Shown: positions 8,245-17,668 of the stretch, in pieces
Layout of the letters: every line of letters begins with the position of its first letter
Numbering within the stretch: the first letter of the stretch is position 1
Assembly (NCBI RefSeq): GCF_040796495.1
Contig: NZ_JBFNQN010000010.1
Coordinates: 62,001-126,000, forward strand
Direction: 5' to 3'
DNA length: 64,000 nt
Source: Kineococcus endophyticus
GTDB taxonomy: Bacteria; Actinomycetota; Actinomycetes; Actinomycetales; Kineococcaceae
Notes under the pieces: model-generated
What the model was told of the DNA's origin: nothing
Databases searched by the model: none
The model's input: only the letters and a program-made list of their open reading frames with translations
Translations under genes and position numbers: made by a program

Positions 8245-10038
8245 TCAGCCCACGGCCCGCAGCAAGGCGTGCCGCAGCGGGGCGAAGGCGGCCAGGCTCT
8301 CGGGCAGGCCGCCCGGGCGGGACCGCAGCGCCCAGCAGGCCCGGTGCTCCTCGAGGAGGCCCTCGAGCTCGGTGAGCAGCCGCGGGGCGCGGACGGCGTC
8401 GAACGCCCCGTCCTGGCCACGGGCCTGGAAGACGCGGACGGCGAACTCCGCCAGCTGCAGCGCCCACGTCACCTCGCGCACGACGACGTCGCCGTCCGCG
8501 GCGGCCGGCTCGGCCGACCGGAGGTCCTGCACGCACGACAGCAGCTCGGCCTGCACGTCGGCGAGGGCCGCGGGGGCGGGCACGGCCCACGGCTTGAGCT
8601 GGTCCGGTTCGCGCAGCACGAGGCACAGGGGGGAGGCGTTGAGCAGGGGAGCGCCGAGCTGTGCGCAGACCTTCCCCGCGCGCACGAGGACGTCGCCGAC
8701 GACGCCGTGCGGGTCCAGCAGCAGCGCGTCGGACAGGACGGCCGCGACGTCGACGTCGCGGTTCCCCTCCAGCGACCAGGACACCGCGCCCCCGAACAGG
8801 ACGGGACCGAAGGCCACCGACGGCGGGTCCCAGTGCCCGTGGTCGCCCCAGGACGTGTTGAGGTAGCCCTGCGCGGAGTGGGCGAGCCCGACCTCGGCCG
8901 CGTCCAGCATGTTGCCGACGGCGTTGTCCCACCGGCCCAGCAGGGAGTTCCAGTTGCTGGCGCCCGGCGCCACCCAGAACGGGATGCCCGCGTCCAGCAG
9001 CAGCTTCGCGCGGTCCCGGAACCCGTCGCGCAGCGCGGTGACGTCGACCCCGAGGGACTCCCACTCCTGCACCTGCCCGGGGGAGGCCGCGTCGACGACC
9101 TCCTGCAGCAGCTGCGGGGAGTCGTACTGCCAGACCACCGGGACGGCTCCCGCCGGGACCTTGTCCATGAGTTCGGGGTGGTCGCCGAAGACGTCGGCCC
9201 AGAACTCCACCGCGTACCCGCGGTCCAGCCACGGCTGCAGCACGCTCGTCACGTAGTCCCAGTACACCGTCCCGAGGCCGACCTCCTCGGCCCGGCCGGC
9301 GCTCTTGCCCGTGCCCAGCTCGAACGGCTCGTCGGCGCCGACGTTGAGGCGCTTCGTGCGGAAGTTCGGGGTGACGTCCTCGAGCAGGCCCTGGACGAAG
9401 GCCGCGTTCTCCGGGGTGGGTTCCAGGGTGCTCGGCGGCCGGTGCACCTCGCGCATCTCGAAGCCGTCCTCGTTCTCGGCGCGCTGCGCGTGCCGGGGGT
9501 GCTTGAGGAACCGCTCCATGTGGCCCAGGGTGTTCTGGTTGCAGACGAGGTCCACGCCCCGGGAGGCGCAGAGCGCGTCGAGCCACTGCAGGTCCTGCGC
9601 CGTCAACGGCGAGGCGTCCTGCCACACCTCCTGCTCACCGCTGAACGCGTAGGTGTGCTCGGTGTAGAGCTCGAGGGTGTTGATCCGGGCCAGCACCAGC
9701 ACGTCGACCCAGCGCGCCAGCGTCCGCCGGGTGGGGACGCGGTCGCGGCTGACGTCGAGCATGAAACCCCGCACCGGGAAGTCGGGGTGGTCGCTGATGT
9801 CGTAGGAGGTGGTGGAGAACTCCCGGTCCGCGCGGAGCTGGTCCAGGGTCGCCAGCGCGTACCGCAACCCCGCCGCGTCCGAGTGCGCGATCGTCGTGCC
9901 CTCGGGGGAGGTCTGCAACCGGTACCCCTGTGCGGGCGTCGCCGGGTCCAGCACGACGCGCAGGGGAGCGTCCGCGGCGGGCCCGGTGCCCGTCGTGCTC
10001 GTCATCGACTGCGGACGGGGGAACGGGGTGACGGGCAC
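8245..10038 (-). CDS. GH20-like beta-N-acetylhexosaminidase
   Basis: 597 residues without an evident signal peptide. A GH20b-like alpha/beta N-domain (about 25-85) precedes the TIM barrel. The barrel begins at PVRGFMLDVSRDRVPT, and the catalytic Asp-Glu pair is D236-E237 in NVGADEP. The Asp polarises the substrate N-acetyl group and the Glu is the acid. The usual HxGGDE reads NVGADE, a divergent form. The cytoplasmic location implies cleavage of imported oligosaccharides. GTG start at 10038 with AGGAG about 11 nt upstream. It lies between the ROK repressor and the ROK kinase genes, suggesting release and then phosphorylation of a terminal HexNAc. Confidence 0.83.
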   Translation of the reverse strand: MPVTPFPRPQSMTSTTGTGPAADAPLRVVLDPATPAQGYRLQTSPEGTTIAHSDAAGLRYALATLDQLRADREFSTTSYDISDHPDFPVRGFMLDVSRDRVPTRRTLARWVDVLVLARINTLELYTEHTYAFSGEQEVWQDASPLTAQDLQWLDALCASRGVDLVCNQNTLGHMERFLKHPRHAQRAENEDGFEMREVHRPPSTLEPTPENAAFVQGLLEDVTPNFRTKRLNVGADEPFELGTGKSAGRAEEVGLGTVYWDYVTSVLQPWLDRGYAVEFWADVFGDHPELMDKVPAGAVPVVWQYDSPQLLQEVVDAASPGQVQEWESLGVDVTALRDGFRDRAKLLLDAGIPFWVAPGASNWNSLLGRWDNAVGNMLDAAEVGLAHSAQGYLNTSWGDHGHWDPPSVAFGPVLFGGAVSWSLEGNRDVDVAAVLSDALLLDPHGVVGDVLVRAGKVCAQLGAPLLNASPLCLVLREPDQLKPWAVPAPAALADVQAELLSCVQDLRSAEPAAADGDVVVREVTWALQLAEFAVRVFQARGQDGAFDAVRAPRLLTELEGLLEEHRACWALRSRPGGLPESLAAFAPLRHALLRAVG

Positions 10039-10104
10039 GAGGAGTTCTCCTGGGTTCGAGGGGGTTTCCCCGAGTCTAGGGAGTTCGGGGTCCCAGAGGA
10101 ACCC

Positions 10105-11274
10105 TCAGCCGAAACCGAACTCGCCCGAGAGGACGAGGGCGGCGGCGCCCTGCAGGATCCCGGCCTCGCCGAGCCGGGCCATCCGCAGGTCGACCGTCCC
10201 GCTCGTGGCCGGCAGGCACGCGCTCGCCACGAACTCGCGCGTCGCCTCCAGGAGCGGGCCGTCGAGGAGTTCCGGCGGCCCGGTGAGCAGCACCTCCTCG
10301 AGGTTCAGGGCGGCGACGACGGGGGCCAGCACGGCGCCGAGCCGGCGCCCCGCGTCCCGCAGCGCCGAGCGCCGGCCCGAGGCCGTCCGGCCCTCGACGG
10401 CCGACTGCAGGTGCGGCAGGCCCAGGTACGTCTCGAGGCAACCGCGGCGGCCGCAGCTGCACTGCGGCCCCCGGGGGTTCACGGTCAGGTGGCCGATCTC
10501 ACCGGCCGCCAGGCCGTGCCCGCGCACGAGGTTCCCGTCGAGCACGAGCCCGGCACCGACGCCGCGGCCGATCGCGACGAGGAGGAAACCCGAGGTCGAG
10601 GCGTCGGCGTAGGTGAACTCCGCCAGGGCGGCCGCGTCGGCGTCGTTGGCGACGTGCACGCCGGTCCCGAGCCGGGTGCCGAGGTGCTCGGCGAGGTGGA
10701 CCTCGTTCCAGTCGAGGTTGGCGGAGTCGCGGACGACGCCGTGGGCGTCCACCACGCCGGGAGAGGCCACGCCCGCCCCCACCACCGGCCGACCGGAGTC
10801 GTGCAGGACGCGGGCCGCGAGGTCCGCGACGGTCTCGAGCGCCGCCCGTCCGGTGCGGCCGCCGAGGTCGGTCGTCTCCTCGTGCACGACCGCACCGCCG
10901 AGGTCGAGGACGGCCGCCCGGGCCGTCGGTTGGGACTGCAGGTCGACCGCGAGGACGAAGTGCTCGGTGGTCCGCAACCCCACCATCATCGCCGGTTTGC
11001 CGACGCGCCCCTCGGGGCGCAGGCCGAGTTCGGCGACGAGTCCCTCGGCGAGGAGGTCGCCGACGATCTCGGAGACGGTCACGCGCGTCAGGCCGGTCGA
11101 GCGCGCCAGGTCCGCGCGGGAGGCGGGCCCGTCGTGGAACAGCAGGCTCAGCAGGACGGCGCGGTTGTGGGCCCGGGCCTGCGCGGGCACGACCGTCGCG
11201 CGCAGGCGTCCGGAGACCATCGCCCGTCGCCACTGGGGTGGCCTGGCGTCGCTGGTGGTGGCCGGCTCGCTCAC
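10105..11274 (-). CDS. ROK-family transcriptional repressor
   Basis: About 389 residues. The N-terminal winged HTH (about residues 30-75) is AVLLSLLFHDGPASRADLA then TGLTRVTVSEIV. A ROK sugar-binding domain follows, with the Cys cluster CSCGRRGCLE. NagC/XylR-type proteins of this build bind sugars or sugar phosphates and repress glycan-use genes. I chose GTG 11274: a TATCAC hexamer ends 6 nt upstream, the spacing of a leaderless transcript. A GTG-free alternative is ATG 11220, and the frame also runs to 11358. It heads the GH20/kinase operon and diverges from the second GH20 gene. Confidence 0.87.
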   Translation of the reverse strand: MSEPATTSDARPPQWRRAMVSGRLRATVVPAQARAHNRAVLLSLLFHDGPASRADLARSTGLTRVTVSEIVGDLLAEGLVAELGLRPEGRVGKPAMMVGLRTTEHFVLAVDLQSQPTARAAVLDLGGAVVHEETTDLGGRTGRAALETVADLAARVLHDSGRPVVGAGVASPGVVDAHGVVRDSANLDWNEVHLAEHLGTRLGTGVHVANDADAAALAEFTYADASTSGFLLVAIGRGVGAGLVLDGNLVRGHGLAAGEIGHLTVNPRGPQCSCGRRGCLETYLGLPHLQSAVEGRTASGRRSALRDAGRRLGAVLAPVVAALNLEEVLLTGPPELLDGPLLEATREFVASACLPATSGTVDLRMARLGEAGILQGAAALVLSGEFGFG

Positions 11275-11354
11275 GCAGTAGTGATACCAGACTGACAAAT
11301 CCCCGCGGGAGTCTTCCGGTGGACGCGGCACGGCGCTACTGTCACGAAAGCGCA

Positions 11355-11377
11355 GCACGACTCACAAACCGTCGTGC
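11355..11377. promoter_or_regulatory. Inverted repeat in the ROK regulator / GH20 divergent region
   Basis: Perfect 7-bp arms GCACGAC (11355-11361) and GTCGTGC (11371-11377) are separated by 9 nt. They lie in the 154-bp space between the divergent ROK repressor and GH20 genes and about 50 nt before the GH20 start. It is a candidate operator for the ROK protein; as RNA it could also be a small 5'-leader hairpin. Confidence 0.4.
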
Positions 11378-11428
11378 GCGTTCCGCCCGTCACCGTCGAC
11401 CCGGCTGAACCCGCCGCTGGAGGTCCCC

Positions 11429-13159
11429 GTGCCAGCCGACCACCCCACCGGTCTCGTCCCCGCCCCCCGCTGGTCCGGTGCGGCCCCGCAGGGCCCCGGG
11501 GCCGACCTCGGCGCCGGGGGCGACGTCCTCGCCCCGCGGGCGTGGTGGCCGGCCCTGCTCGCCGTCCTGCGTCCGCTGGAAGCCGGGACGGGCGCGGTGT
11601 TCACCCTGCGGGAACCGCAGGCGGGAGCGGAGCCCGACGCGGGGGAGGGGGCCCTCGTGACGGTCCGCCGCGTGGACGAGGTCCCGGGGTTGCTGCAGGC
11701 CTGCGGCCCTTCCTCCCAGCTGTCGGAGGGGTACGGGTTGCGGGTGGGACGGGGCACCGTCGAGGTCCTCGCCACGACGGCCACGGGTGCGGGTCACGCC
11801 CTGCAGACCCTGCGGCAACTGCTCCCCCCGCACGTCTTCCGGCGGGCCGGCCGTGGACCGGCCGTCGCTCCTCCGGTGGACCTGCTCGACGCGCCCCGGC
11901 ACGCCTGGCGGGGCCTCATGCTCGACGTCTCGCGGCACTTCCACGGGGTCGCCTGGACGTACGACCTCATCGACCAGCTGGCGCTGCACAAGCTGAACGT
12001 CCTGCACCTGCACCTCACGGACGACCAGGGCTGGCGCCTGCAGGTCGACGCGTTCCCCCGGCTGACCGAGGTGGGGGCCTGGCGGCGCGAGACCCTCGTG
12101 GGGTACCGCTTCTCCGACACCTTCGACGGCCGCCCCGACGGGGGTTTCCTCACCAAGGACGACGTGCGCGACATCGTGCGCTACGCGGGCGACCGCGGGA
12201 TCACGGTGGTGCCCGAGATCGACGTCCCGGGCCACGTGCTGGCCGCCGTCGCCGCGTACCCGGAGTGGGGGGTGACGGGCGTCCAGACGGAGGTCCTCAC
12301 CCGCTGGGCCCGGTCGCACGACGTGCTCAACCTCGAGGACGCGACCGTCGCAGCCGTGGAGACGATCCTCGACGAGGTCGTCGAGCTGTTCCCCAGCCGG
12401 TACGTCCACATCGGCGGGGACGAGTGCCCGCGGACCCAGTGGCGGGACTCCCCGCGCGTCCAGGAACTCCTGCGCGAGCGGGGACTTCCCGACGAGGACG
12501 CCCTGCAGCACTGGTTCACCCGCCGGCTGCGCGACCACCTCGCCTCGCGTGGGCGCGTCCTGCTGGGCTGGGACGAGGTCCTCGCCGCCGACCTCCCGCA
12601 GGACGCGGCGGTCGTGGCCTGGCGCTCGGAGGACGAGGCCCGGGCGGCGCTGGCCCAGGGGCACGACGTCGTCGTCGCGACCCAGGGGAAGCTCTACCTC
12701 GACTACAAGCAGTCGCGTGACCCGCGGGAACCGCTGGGGCCGAGGATCTTCGGTCCCTACCTCACGGAACTGCGGGACACCTACGAGTACGCCTGGCCCG
12801 AGCACGACCGCGTGCTGGGGGCCCAGGTGTGCCTCTGGACGGAGTTCGCGGACAGCCGGGAGAAGGCCGAGTACCTGCTCTTCCCGCGCACCTGCGCGTT
12901 CGCCGAGAGGGCCTGGAACGGAGCCCCCGACACCTTCGAGGAGTTCCTCCCGCGCCTGGAGCACCACCTCGAGCGGCTGACCGCCTCGCACGTGGGGTTC
13001 CGCGGCCTCGACGGTCCGCACCAGGGGCAGAGCGACACGTGGTGGGGCCTCGAAGCCGAGGCGCCACCGCACGTCCTGCTCTCGTCGGACGACCAGCCGG
13101 AACAGCAGTCGGACCAGCAGCCGGACACCGTGCCGGAACCGCGCGTTTCGAGTTTGTGA
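11429..13159 (+). CDS. GH20 beta-N-acetylhexosaminidase
   Basis: 576 residues; GTG start with GGAGG about 6 nt upstream. An N-terminal GH20b domain (to about residue 145) is followed by a canonical barrel with HAWRGLMLDVSRHF, HLHLTDDQGWRL and the catalytic pair D331-E332 in HIGGDECPRTQW. Trp-rich sugar-binding segments (LLGWDEV, CLWTEFADS) complete the active site. No signal peptide is seen. It removes non-reducing GlcNAc or GalNAc. It is divergent from the ROK operon and upstream of an ABC importer, so it probably acts on sugars that the importer brings in. The last 20 residues are a Q/P/D-rich tail. Confidence 0.92.
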   Translation: MPADHPTGLVPAPRWSGAAPQGPGADLGAGGDVLAPRAWWPALLAVLRPLEAGTGAVFTLREPQAGAEPDAGEGALVTVRRVDEVPGLLQACGPSSQLSEGYGLRVGRGTVEVLATTATGAGHALQTLRQLLPPHVFRRAGRGPAVAPPVDLLDAPRHAWRGLMLDVSRHFHGVAWTYDLIDQLALHKLNVLHLHLTDDQGWRLQVDAFPRLTEVGAWRRETLVGYRFSDTFDGRPDGGFLTKDDVRDIVRYAGDRGITVVPEIDVPGHVLAAVAAYPEWGVTGVQTEVLTRWARSHDVLNLEDATVAAVETILDEVVELFPSRYVHIGGDECPRTQWRDSPRVQELLRERGLPDEDALQHWFTRRLRDHLASRGRVLLGWDEVLAADLPQDAAVVAWRSEDEARAALAQGHDVVVATQGKLYLDYKQSRDPREPLGPRIFGPYLTELRDTYEYAWPEHDRVLGAQVCLWTEFADSREKAEYLLFPRTCAFAERAWNGAPDTFEEFLPRLEHHLERLTASHVGFRGLDGPHQGQSDTWWGLEAEAPPHVLLSSDDQPEQQSDQQPDTVPEPRVSSL

Positions 13160-13168
13160 ACACTCTTG

Positions 13169-13189
13169 CCACCCGCTGGTCGCGGGTGG
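13169..13189. terminator. 8-bp hairpin between GH20 and the ABC importer
   Basis: CCACCCGC (13169-13176) and GCGGGTGG (13182-13189) form a perfect stem with a 5-nt loop, starting 9 nt after the GH20 stop. No U tract follows. It may partly terminate transcription or protect the abundant binding-protein message, as is common before sugar-binding protein genes. Confidence 0.45.
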
Positions 13190-13237
13190 TGCACTGAGGC
13201 ACCCCACCCACCAGCCCCTCGTCAGGAAGGCGTTGCC

Positions 13238-14521
13238 GTGCAACTCACCCGTAGGACCACCCTCGCCGCCGGCGCCGCCCTGGCCGGCGCCGCCGCCCTG
13301 TCCGCCTGCGGGGGCTCCAGCGAGTCCTCCGGCGGCGGCCAGTCCGACAGCAAGGACCTGACGATCTGGCTCATGCGCGACTCCGTGCCGCAGACGTCGG
13401 TCGACTGGCTCGTGAAGCAGTGGGCCGACGCCAACGGCGGCGCCAAGCTCACCGTCGAGATCCAGGACTGGACGGGCATCGTCACCAAGCTGCAGACGAC
13501 GCTGTCCAGCGCCGACCAGACCCCCGACCTGGTGGAGTTCGGGAACTCCCAGGTCCTCACGTTCACGTCCGCGGGGGCGCTCAGCGACATCAGCGACCTG
13601 CAGGAGGAGCTCGGCGGCAAGGACCTACTGGCGAGCCTGGTGGACGCCGGCAGCTTCGAGGGCAAGCTCTACGCCGCCCCCTTCTACGCCGGTGCGCGGC
13701 TCGTCTACTACCGCAAGTCCCTGCTGGAGCAGGCCGGCATCGCCGTGCCCACCACCCTCGACGCCTTCAACGAGGCGGTCGTGGCCCTCAAGAACGCCAA
13801 CCCCGAAGGCGTCGCGAACTTCTCCGGCATCTTCCTGCCGGCCAAGGACTACGGCGTGAGCGCGGCCTGGATCTTCACCCGCGGGGCCAAGTTCGCCGTC
13901 GAGAAGGGCGGGAAGTGGGAGGGCGACCTCACGACGCCGGACGGGATCGCCGGCCTGGACGACCTGAAGAACCTGTACGCCAACGCCTGCACGGTGTCGG
14001 CGACCGCGACGCTGGAGGAGGCCCGCGACCCCTCGGCGCCCTACAACCGCCGCGAGGCCGGCATGTTCATCGCCCTCAACAACCAGTTCCCCAAGGTCGA
14101 CCCCGCGCTGGCGCCCGACACCGGGTTCTTCGCCTTCCCGGGGGAGGAGCCGGGATCGGTGGGCAAGGTGTTCGCCGGGGGGTCCAACATCGGCATCCCC
14201 GCCATGTCGCGCAAGCAGGAGGCCGCGAAGGAGCTGCTGAAGCTCGTCTTCCAGTCCGGCTTCATGGAGCCCTTCGCCTCCGAGGGCGGCTGGGTCCCGG
14301 GCAACAGCTCCTACGCCGGGCCGCTGGAGGCGACCGAGCTGGGCGCTGTCGAGGTCAAGGCCGTCCAGAACGCCGTCGCGACGCCGAAGTCGGAGGGCTG
14401 GGGCGTGGTGGAGAACAACGACGTCATCCGGGACGCCTTCACCAAGCTGGCCCAGGGCGCGAGCTCCGAGCAGATCGCCCAGGACACCGACGCCAAGGTC
14501 GAGAGCCTCCTCAACGCGTGA
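13238..14521 (+). CDS. Sugar ABC transporter substrate-binding lipoprotein
   Basis: 427 residues from GTG 13238, with AGGAAGG 8-10 nt upstream. The Tat-type signal TRRTTL is followed by a hydrophobic stretch and a lipobox LSAC (Cys near 25). It is an SBP family 1 protein: DLTIWLMRDS opening strand, a FEGKLYAAPFYAG segment and a WIFTRGAKF segment. The stop overlaps the next gene as GTGA. It delivers a glycan to the two following permeases. The adjoining hexosaminidase and fucosidase suggest an N-acetylhexosamine- or fucose-containing oligosaccharide (inference). The ATPase must be encoded elsewhere. Confidence 0.92.
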   Translation: MQLTRRTTLAAGAALAGAAALSACGGSSESSGGGQSDSKDLTIWLMRDSVPQTSVDWLVKQWADANGGAKLTVEIQDWTGIVTKLQTTLSSADQTPDLVEFGNSQVLTFTSAGALSDISDLQEELGGKDLLASLVDAGSFEGKLYAAPFYAGARLVYYRKSLLEQAGIAVPTTLDAFNEAVVALKNANPEGVANFSGIFLPAKDYGVSAAWIFTRGAKFAVEKGGKWEGDLTTPDGIAGLDDLKNLYANACTVSATATLEEARDPSAPYNRREAGMFIALNNQFPKVDPALAPDTGFFAFPGEEPGSVGKVFAGGSNIGIPAMSRKQEAAKELLKLVFQSGFMEPFASEGGWVPGNSSYAGPLEATELGAVEVKAVQNAVATPKSEGWGVVENNDVIRDAFTKLAQGASSEQIAQDTDAKVESLLNA

Positions 14522-15450
14522 GCACCGTCAGCGCGACGACCGGGCGGCGGACGGGGCGCCGCCCGCAGTGGCTCACCCCGTTGCTGCTCGGCCTGCCGGC
14601 CCTCGCGGTGGTCCTGCTGTCCCAGGGCTACCCGCTGGTGCGCCAGCTGGTCATGTCCTTCCAGGAGTTCGGCCTGCGTCAGCAGTTCGGGCAGCCGCCG
14701 GAGTTCGTCGGCCTGCGCAACTACGCGGCGGTCTTCTCCGACAGCGTGTTCTGGGTCGTCCTCGCGCGTTCCATCGTGTTCTGCGCGGTCTGCGCGGCGC
14801 TGACGATGCTCCTCGGCGTGGCCTTCGCCGTCATGATGACGCGCCTCGTCCCGGCCGTCCGGGTCGTGCTGCAGAGCGCCATGCTGCTGGCCTGGGCCAT
14901 CCCGGTGCTGTCCTCCCTCACCGTGTGGCAGTGGCTGTTCAACACCCGCAACGGCCTCGTCAACTGGGTCCTGGTCCGCTCCGGCCTGGACCAGTTCGAC
15001 CGGTACGCGTGGCTGCTGCAGGGCACGACGCTGCTCGTCATCGCCGGTGTCATCGTCATCTGGATGTCGGTGCCGCTCGTGGTCTTCATGGTCTACGCGT
15101 CCCTGACCCAGCTGGACCCCGAGGTGCTCGAGGCCGCGGAGCTCGACGGCGCGTCGGGCTGGCAGCGGTTCCGCTACGTCACGGTGCCGGGCGTCGCGCC
15201 GGTGCTCATGCTCGTGGGGCTGCTGCAGATCATCTGGGACATCCGGGTCTTCACGCAGATCTCGGTGCTGCAGGACGCGGGCGGCGTGGCCGAGGAGTCC
15301 AACCTGCTGGGCACGTACGTGTACCAGATCGGTCTGGGACAGGGGAACTACGGGATGGGATCGGCGGTCGCCATGGTCATGCTCGTCATCACCCTCGCGC
15401 TGACGGCCGGGTACGTCCGCTCGCTCGTCCGGCAGGGGGCCACCGCGTGA
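14518..15450 (+). CDS. Sugar ABC transporter permease (MalF-like)
   Basis: 310 residues with six predicted membrane helices, the first at about 20-40 (LTPLLLGLPALAVVLL). The EAA loop lies at about residues 205-225 (LEAAELDGASGWQRFRYVTVPG) and contacts the ATPase. The GTG start overlaps the binding-protein stop and its own stop overlaps the next permease start, each by 4 bp, so translation is coupled across the operon. Confidence 0.92.
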   Translation: MSTVSATTGRRTGRRPQWLTPLLLGLPALAVVLLSQGYPLVRQLVMSFQEFGLRQQFGQPPEFVGLRNYAAVFSDSVFWVVLARSIVFCAVCAALTMLLGVAFAVMMTRLVPAVRVVLQSAMLLAWAIPVLSSLTVWQWLFNTRNGLVNWVLVRSGLDQFDRYAWLLQGTTLLVIAGVIVIWMSVPLVVFMVYASLTQLDPEVLEAAELDGASGWQRFRYVTVPGVAPVLMLVGLLQIIWDIRVFTQISVLQDAGGVAEESNLLGTYVYQIGLGQGNYGMGSAVAMVMLVITLALTAGYVRSLVRQGATA

Positions 15451-16355
15451 GCGCCCCCGCCGCAGCTGCGCCCGTCGCCCCCGTCGGGCGGCTGTCCGCC
15501 ACCGCGCCCGGACGCGTCGTGCGCAGCCGGTCCCAGCGCGTGCGCCGGGTCGTCCTGCAGGTCGTCGCGGTGCTCGTCGCCGTCCTGTGGGTGTTCCCCA
15601 TCTACTGGATGGTGAACTCGAGCCTGCAGTCCAGCGCCGACCTGTCCGGGGACCCGCACTTCTGGCCCTCGCCGGCCGAGCTCGGGAACTACAGCCGGAT
15701 CCTGTCCGACGCCACGTTCTGGTCGGCGTTGCGCGTCAGTGCGACCGTCACCGTCATCGCCGTCGCCGTCGCGCTGTTCAGCGCGTTCTTCGCGGCCGTC
15801 GCCCTCACCCGGTTCCGCTTCCGCGGCCGGACGTCGATGGTCATCACGGTCCTGGTGATCCAGATGATCCCGGCCGAGGCGCTCTTCATCTCCCAGTACC
15901 GGATGCTCGACAGCTGGGGCCTCATCAACAGCGTCCTCGGCCTGGGGCTGCTCTACGCCGGGCACTCGGTGCCCATCACCATCTGGATGCTCAAGGGTTT
16001 CGTCGACGGCGTCCCGGCGGACCTGGAGGAGGCCGCGATGATCGACGGCTGCTCCCGGCCGGGCGCGTTCCTGCGCATCACGCTGCCGCTGCTGGCCCCC
16101 GGGCTCGTCGCGTCGGGCATCTTCGCGCTGCTGGCGTCGTGGAACGAGTACACCCTCGCCCTCGTCGTCATGAAGGACAACTCCTCGGCCACCCTGCCGC
16201 TGTGGCTGGCGCGGTTCAACGTCGCCAACGAGGCCACCGACTGGGGCGCGATCATGGCCGGTTCCACGCTCGTCGCGCTGCCCGTGGTCGTCGTCTTCCT
16301 CATCGTCCAGGGCCGCATGGCCAAGGGTCTCGTGGCCGGGGCGGTGAAGGGGTGA
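15447..16355 (+). CDS. Sugar ABC transporter permease (MalG-like)
   Basis: 302 residues with an N-terminal basic region and six membrane helices starting at about residue 33 (VLQVVAVLVAVLWVFPIYW). The EAA loop is LEEAAMIDGCSRPGAFLRIT. It pairs with the preceding permease to form the channel. It is coupled by GTGA overlaps to the permease before it and to the fucosidase after it, which ties fucosidase production to the importer. Confidence 0.92.
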   Translation: MSAPAAAAPVAPVGRLSATAPGRVVRSRSQRVRRVVLQVVAVLVAVLWVFPIYWMVNSSLQSSADLSGDPHFWPSPAELGNYSRILSDATFWSALRVSATVTVIAVAVALFSAFFAAVALTRFRFRGRTSMVITVLVIQMIPAEALFISQYRMLDSWGLINSVLGLGLLYAGHSVPITIWMLKGFVDGVPADLEEAAMIDGCSRPGAFLRITLPLLAPGLVASGIFALLASWNEYTLALVVMKDNSSATLPLWLARFNVANEATDWGAIMAGSTLVALPVVVVFLIVQGRMAKGLVAGAVKG

Positions 16356-17668
16356 GCGGCCTGGCCAGCGGCGCCAACGCCGACGCCACCGTCCCCGCGT
16401 GGTTCACCGACGCCCGGTTCGGGTTGTTCGTCCACTGGGGCGTGTACGCGTCCGCCGCCCGGCACGAGTGGGTGAAGAACTACGAGGAGATGACGAGCGA
16501 GCAGTACGAGCGGTACCTGCGCCACTTCGACCCCGACCTCTACGACCCGCGGGAGTGGGCACGCCGGGCGCGGGCGGCGGGCATGCGCTACGCCGTGCTG
16601 ACCGTCAAGCACCACGACGGGTTCTGCCTGTGGGACTCGGCCCTCACCGACTACTCGGTCGCGAGCACGCCGCACGGACGGGACCTCGTGGGGCCCTTCG
16701 TCGAGGCGTTCCGGGCCGAGGGCCTGGAGGTGGGGTTCTACTACTCGCTGCTGGACTGGCACCACGAGGACTTCGTCGTCGACAGCGTGCACCCGCAGCG
16801 GAACGCCCCCGACGTCGCGGCGCTCAACGAGGGGCGCGACATGGCGCGCTACCGGGAGTACCTGCACGGGCAGGTGCGCGAGCTCCTGACGCGGTACGGG
16901 CGCATCTCCTACCTGTTCTTCGACTTCTCCTACGCCGACGACGACCACAAGCCCGGCGTGTGGAACGGGAAGGGCAAGGAGGAGTGGGGGAGCGAGGAAC
17001 TCCTGGCGACCGTCCGGGAGCTGCAGCCCGGGATCGTCGTCAACGACCGGCTCGACGTCCCCGGCGACCTCGTGACCCCTGAGCAGTACCAACCGGTCGA
17101 ACCCATGACCGTGCAGGGGCGGCCGGTGCCGTGGGAGGCGTGCCAGACCCTGAACGGCAGCTGGGGGTACCACCGCGACGAACTGCGGGAGAAGTCGCCG
17201 GACCTGCTGGTGCGCATGCTGGTGGACGGCGTGTCCAAGGGTGGGAACCTGCTGCTCAACGTCGGCCCGGACGCGCGGGGCCGGTTCGCCCCGTCGGCGG
17301 CCAGGACGCTGGACACCATCGCGGACTGGATGGAGCTGCACGCGCGGGCCGTGCACGGGACCGGGGCGGCCGAGCCGGGGATCGCCACGACCGCGGACGC
17401 CCGCCTCACCCAGCGCGGGGACCGGCTCTACGTGCACCTGTTCGCCTGGCCGCTGCGGCACCTGCACGTCACGGGGCTCGCCGGCCGCGTCGAGTACGCG
17501 CAGCTGCTGAACGACGCCTCGGAGGTGCAGTTCACCGAGGCGGACCCGTCCGTGCGGGCCTACGGCACCGGGATGGGCGGGCTGCCCGCCGGCACGACCA
17601 CGTTCGAACTCCCCGTGGTGCGGCCGGACGTCCTCGTGCCCGTCCTGGAGGTCTTCCTCAGGCGGTGA
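16352..17668 (+). CDS. GH29 alpha-L-fucosidase
   Basis: 438 residues, no signal peptide. The N-terminal barrel shows the family run WFTDARFGLFVHWGVYA, KHHDGFCLW and the nucleophile Asp191 in LFFDFSYADDD. A C-terminal beta domain begins at about residue 345. Retaining fucosidases hydrolyse alpha-linked L-fucose from glycans. The gene ends the importer operon and overlaps the last permease gene by 4 bp, so fucose is probably removed inside the cell from imported oligosaccharides. No fucose catabolic genes are in the window. The end overlaps the convergent oxidoreductase gene by 11 bp. Confidence 0.93.
   Translation: MSGLASGANADATVPAWFTDARFGLFVHWGVYASAARHEWVKNYEEMTSEQYERYLRHFDPDLYDPREWARRARAAGMRYAVLTVKHHDGFCLWDSALTDYSVASTPHGRDLVGPFVEAFRAEGLEVGFYYSLLDWHHEDFVVDSVHPQRNAPDVAALNEGRDMARYREYLHGQVRELLTRYGRISYLFFDFSYADDDHKPGVWNGKGKEEWGSEELLATVRELQPGIVVNDRLDVPGDLVTPEQYQPVEPMTVQGRPVPWEACQTLNGSWGYHRDELREKSPDLLVRMLVDGVSKGGNLLLNVGPDARGRFAPSAARTLDTIADWMELHARAVHGTGAAEPGIATTADARLTQRGDRLYVHLFAWPLRHLHVTGLAGRVEYAQLLNDASEVQFTEADPSVRAYGTGMGGLPAGTTTFELPVVRPDVLVPVLEVFLRR

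Noticed and set aside
7339-11295. Very long plus-strand open frame (about 1,300 codons)
   Set aside because: It is antisense to the ROK kinase, GH20 and ROK repressor genes, which have clear family motifs; its protein is low-complexity Arg/Ala/Pro typical of a high-G+C shadow frame.
13169-13189. Riboswitch in front of the second sugar-binding protein
   Set aside because: Only a simple 8-bp stem is present and the space between genes is 78 nt, too little for a known aptamer plus expression platform.
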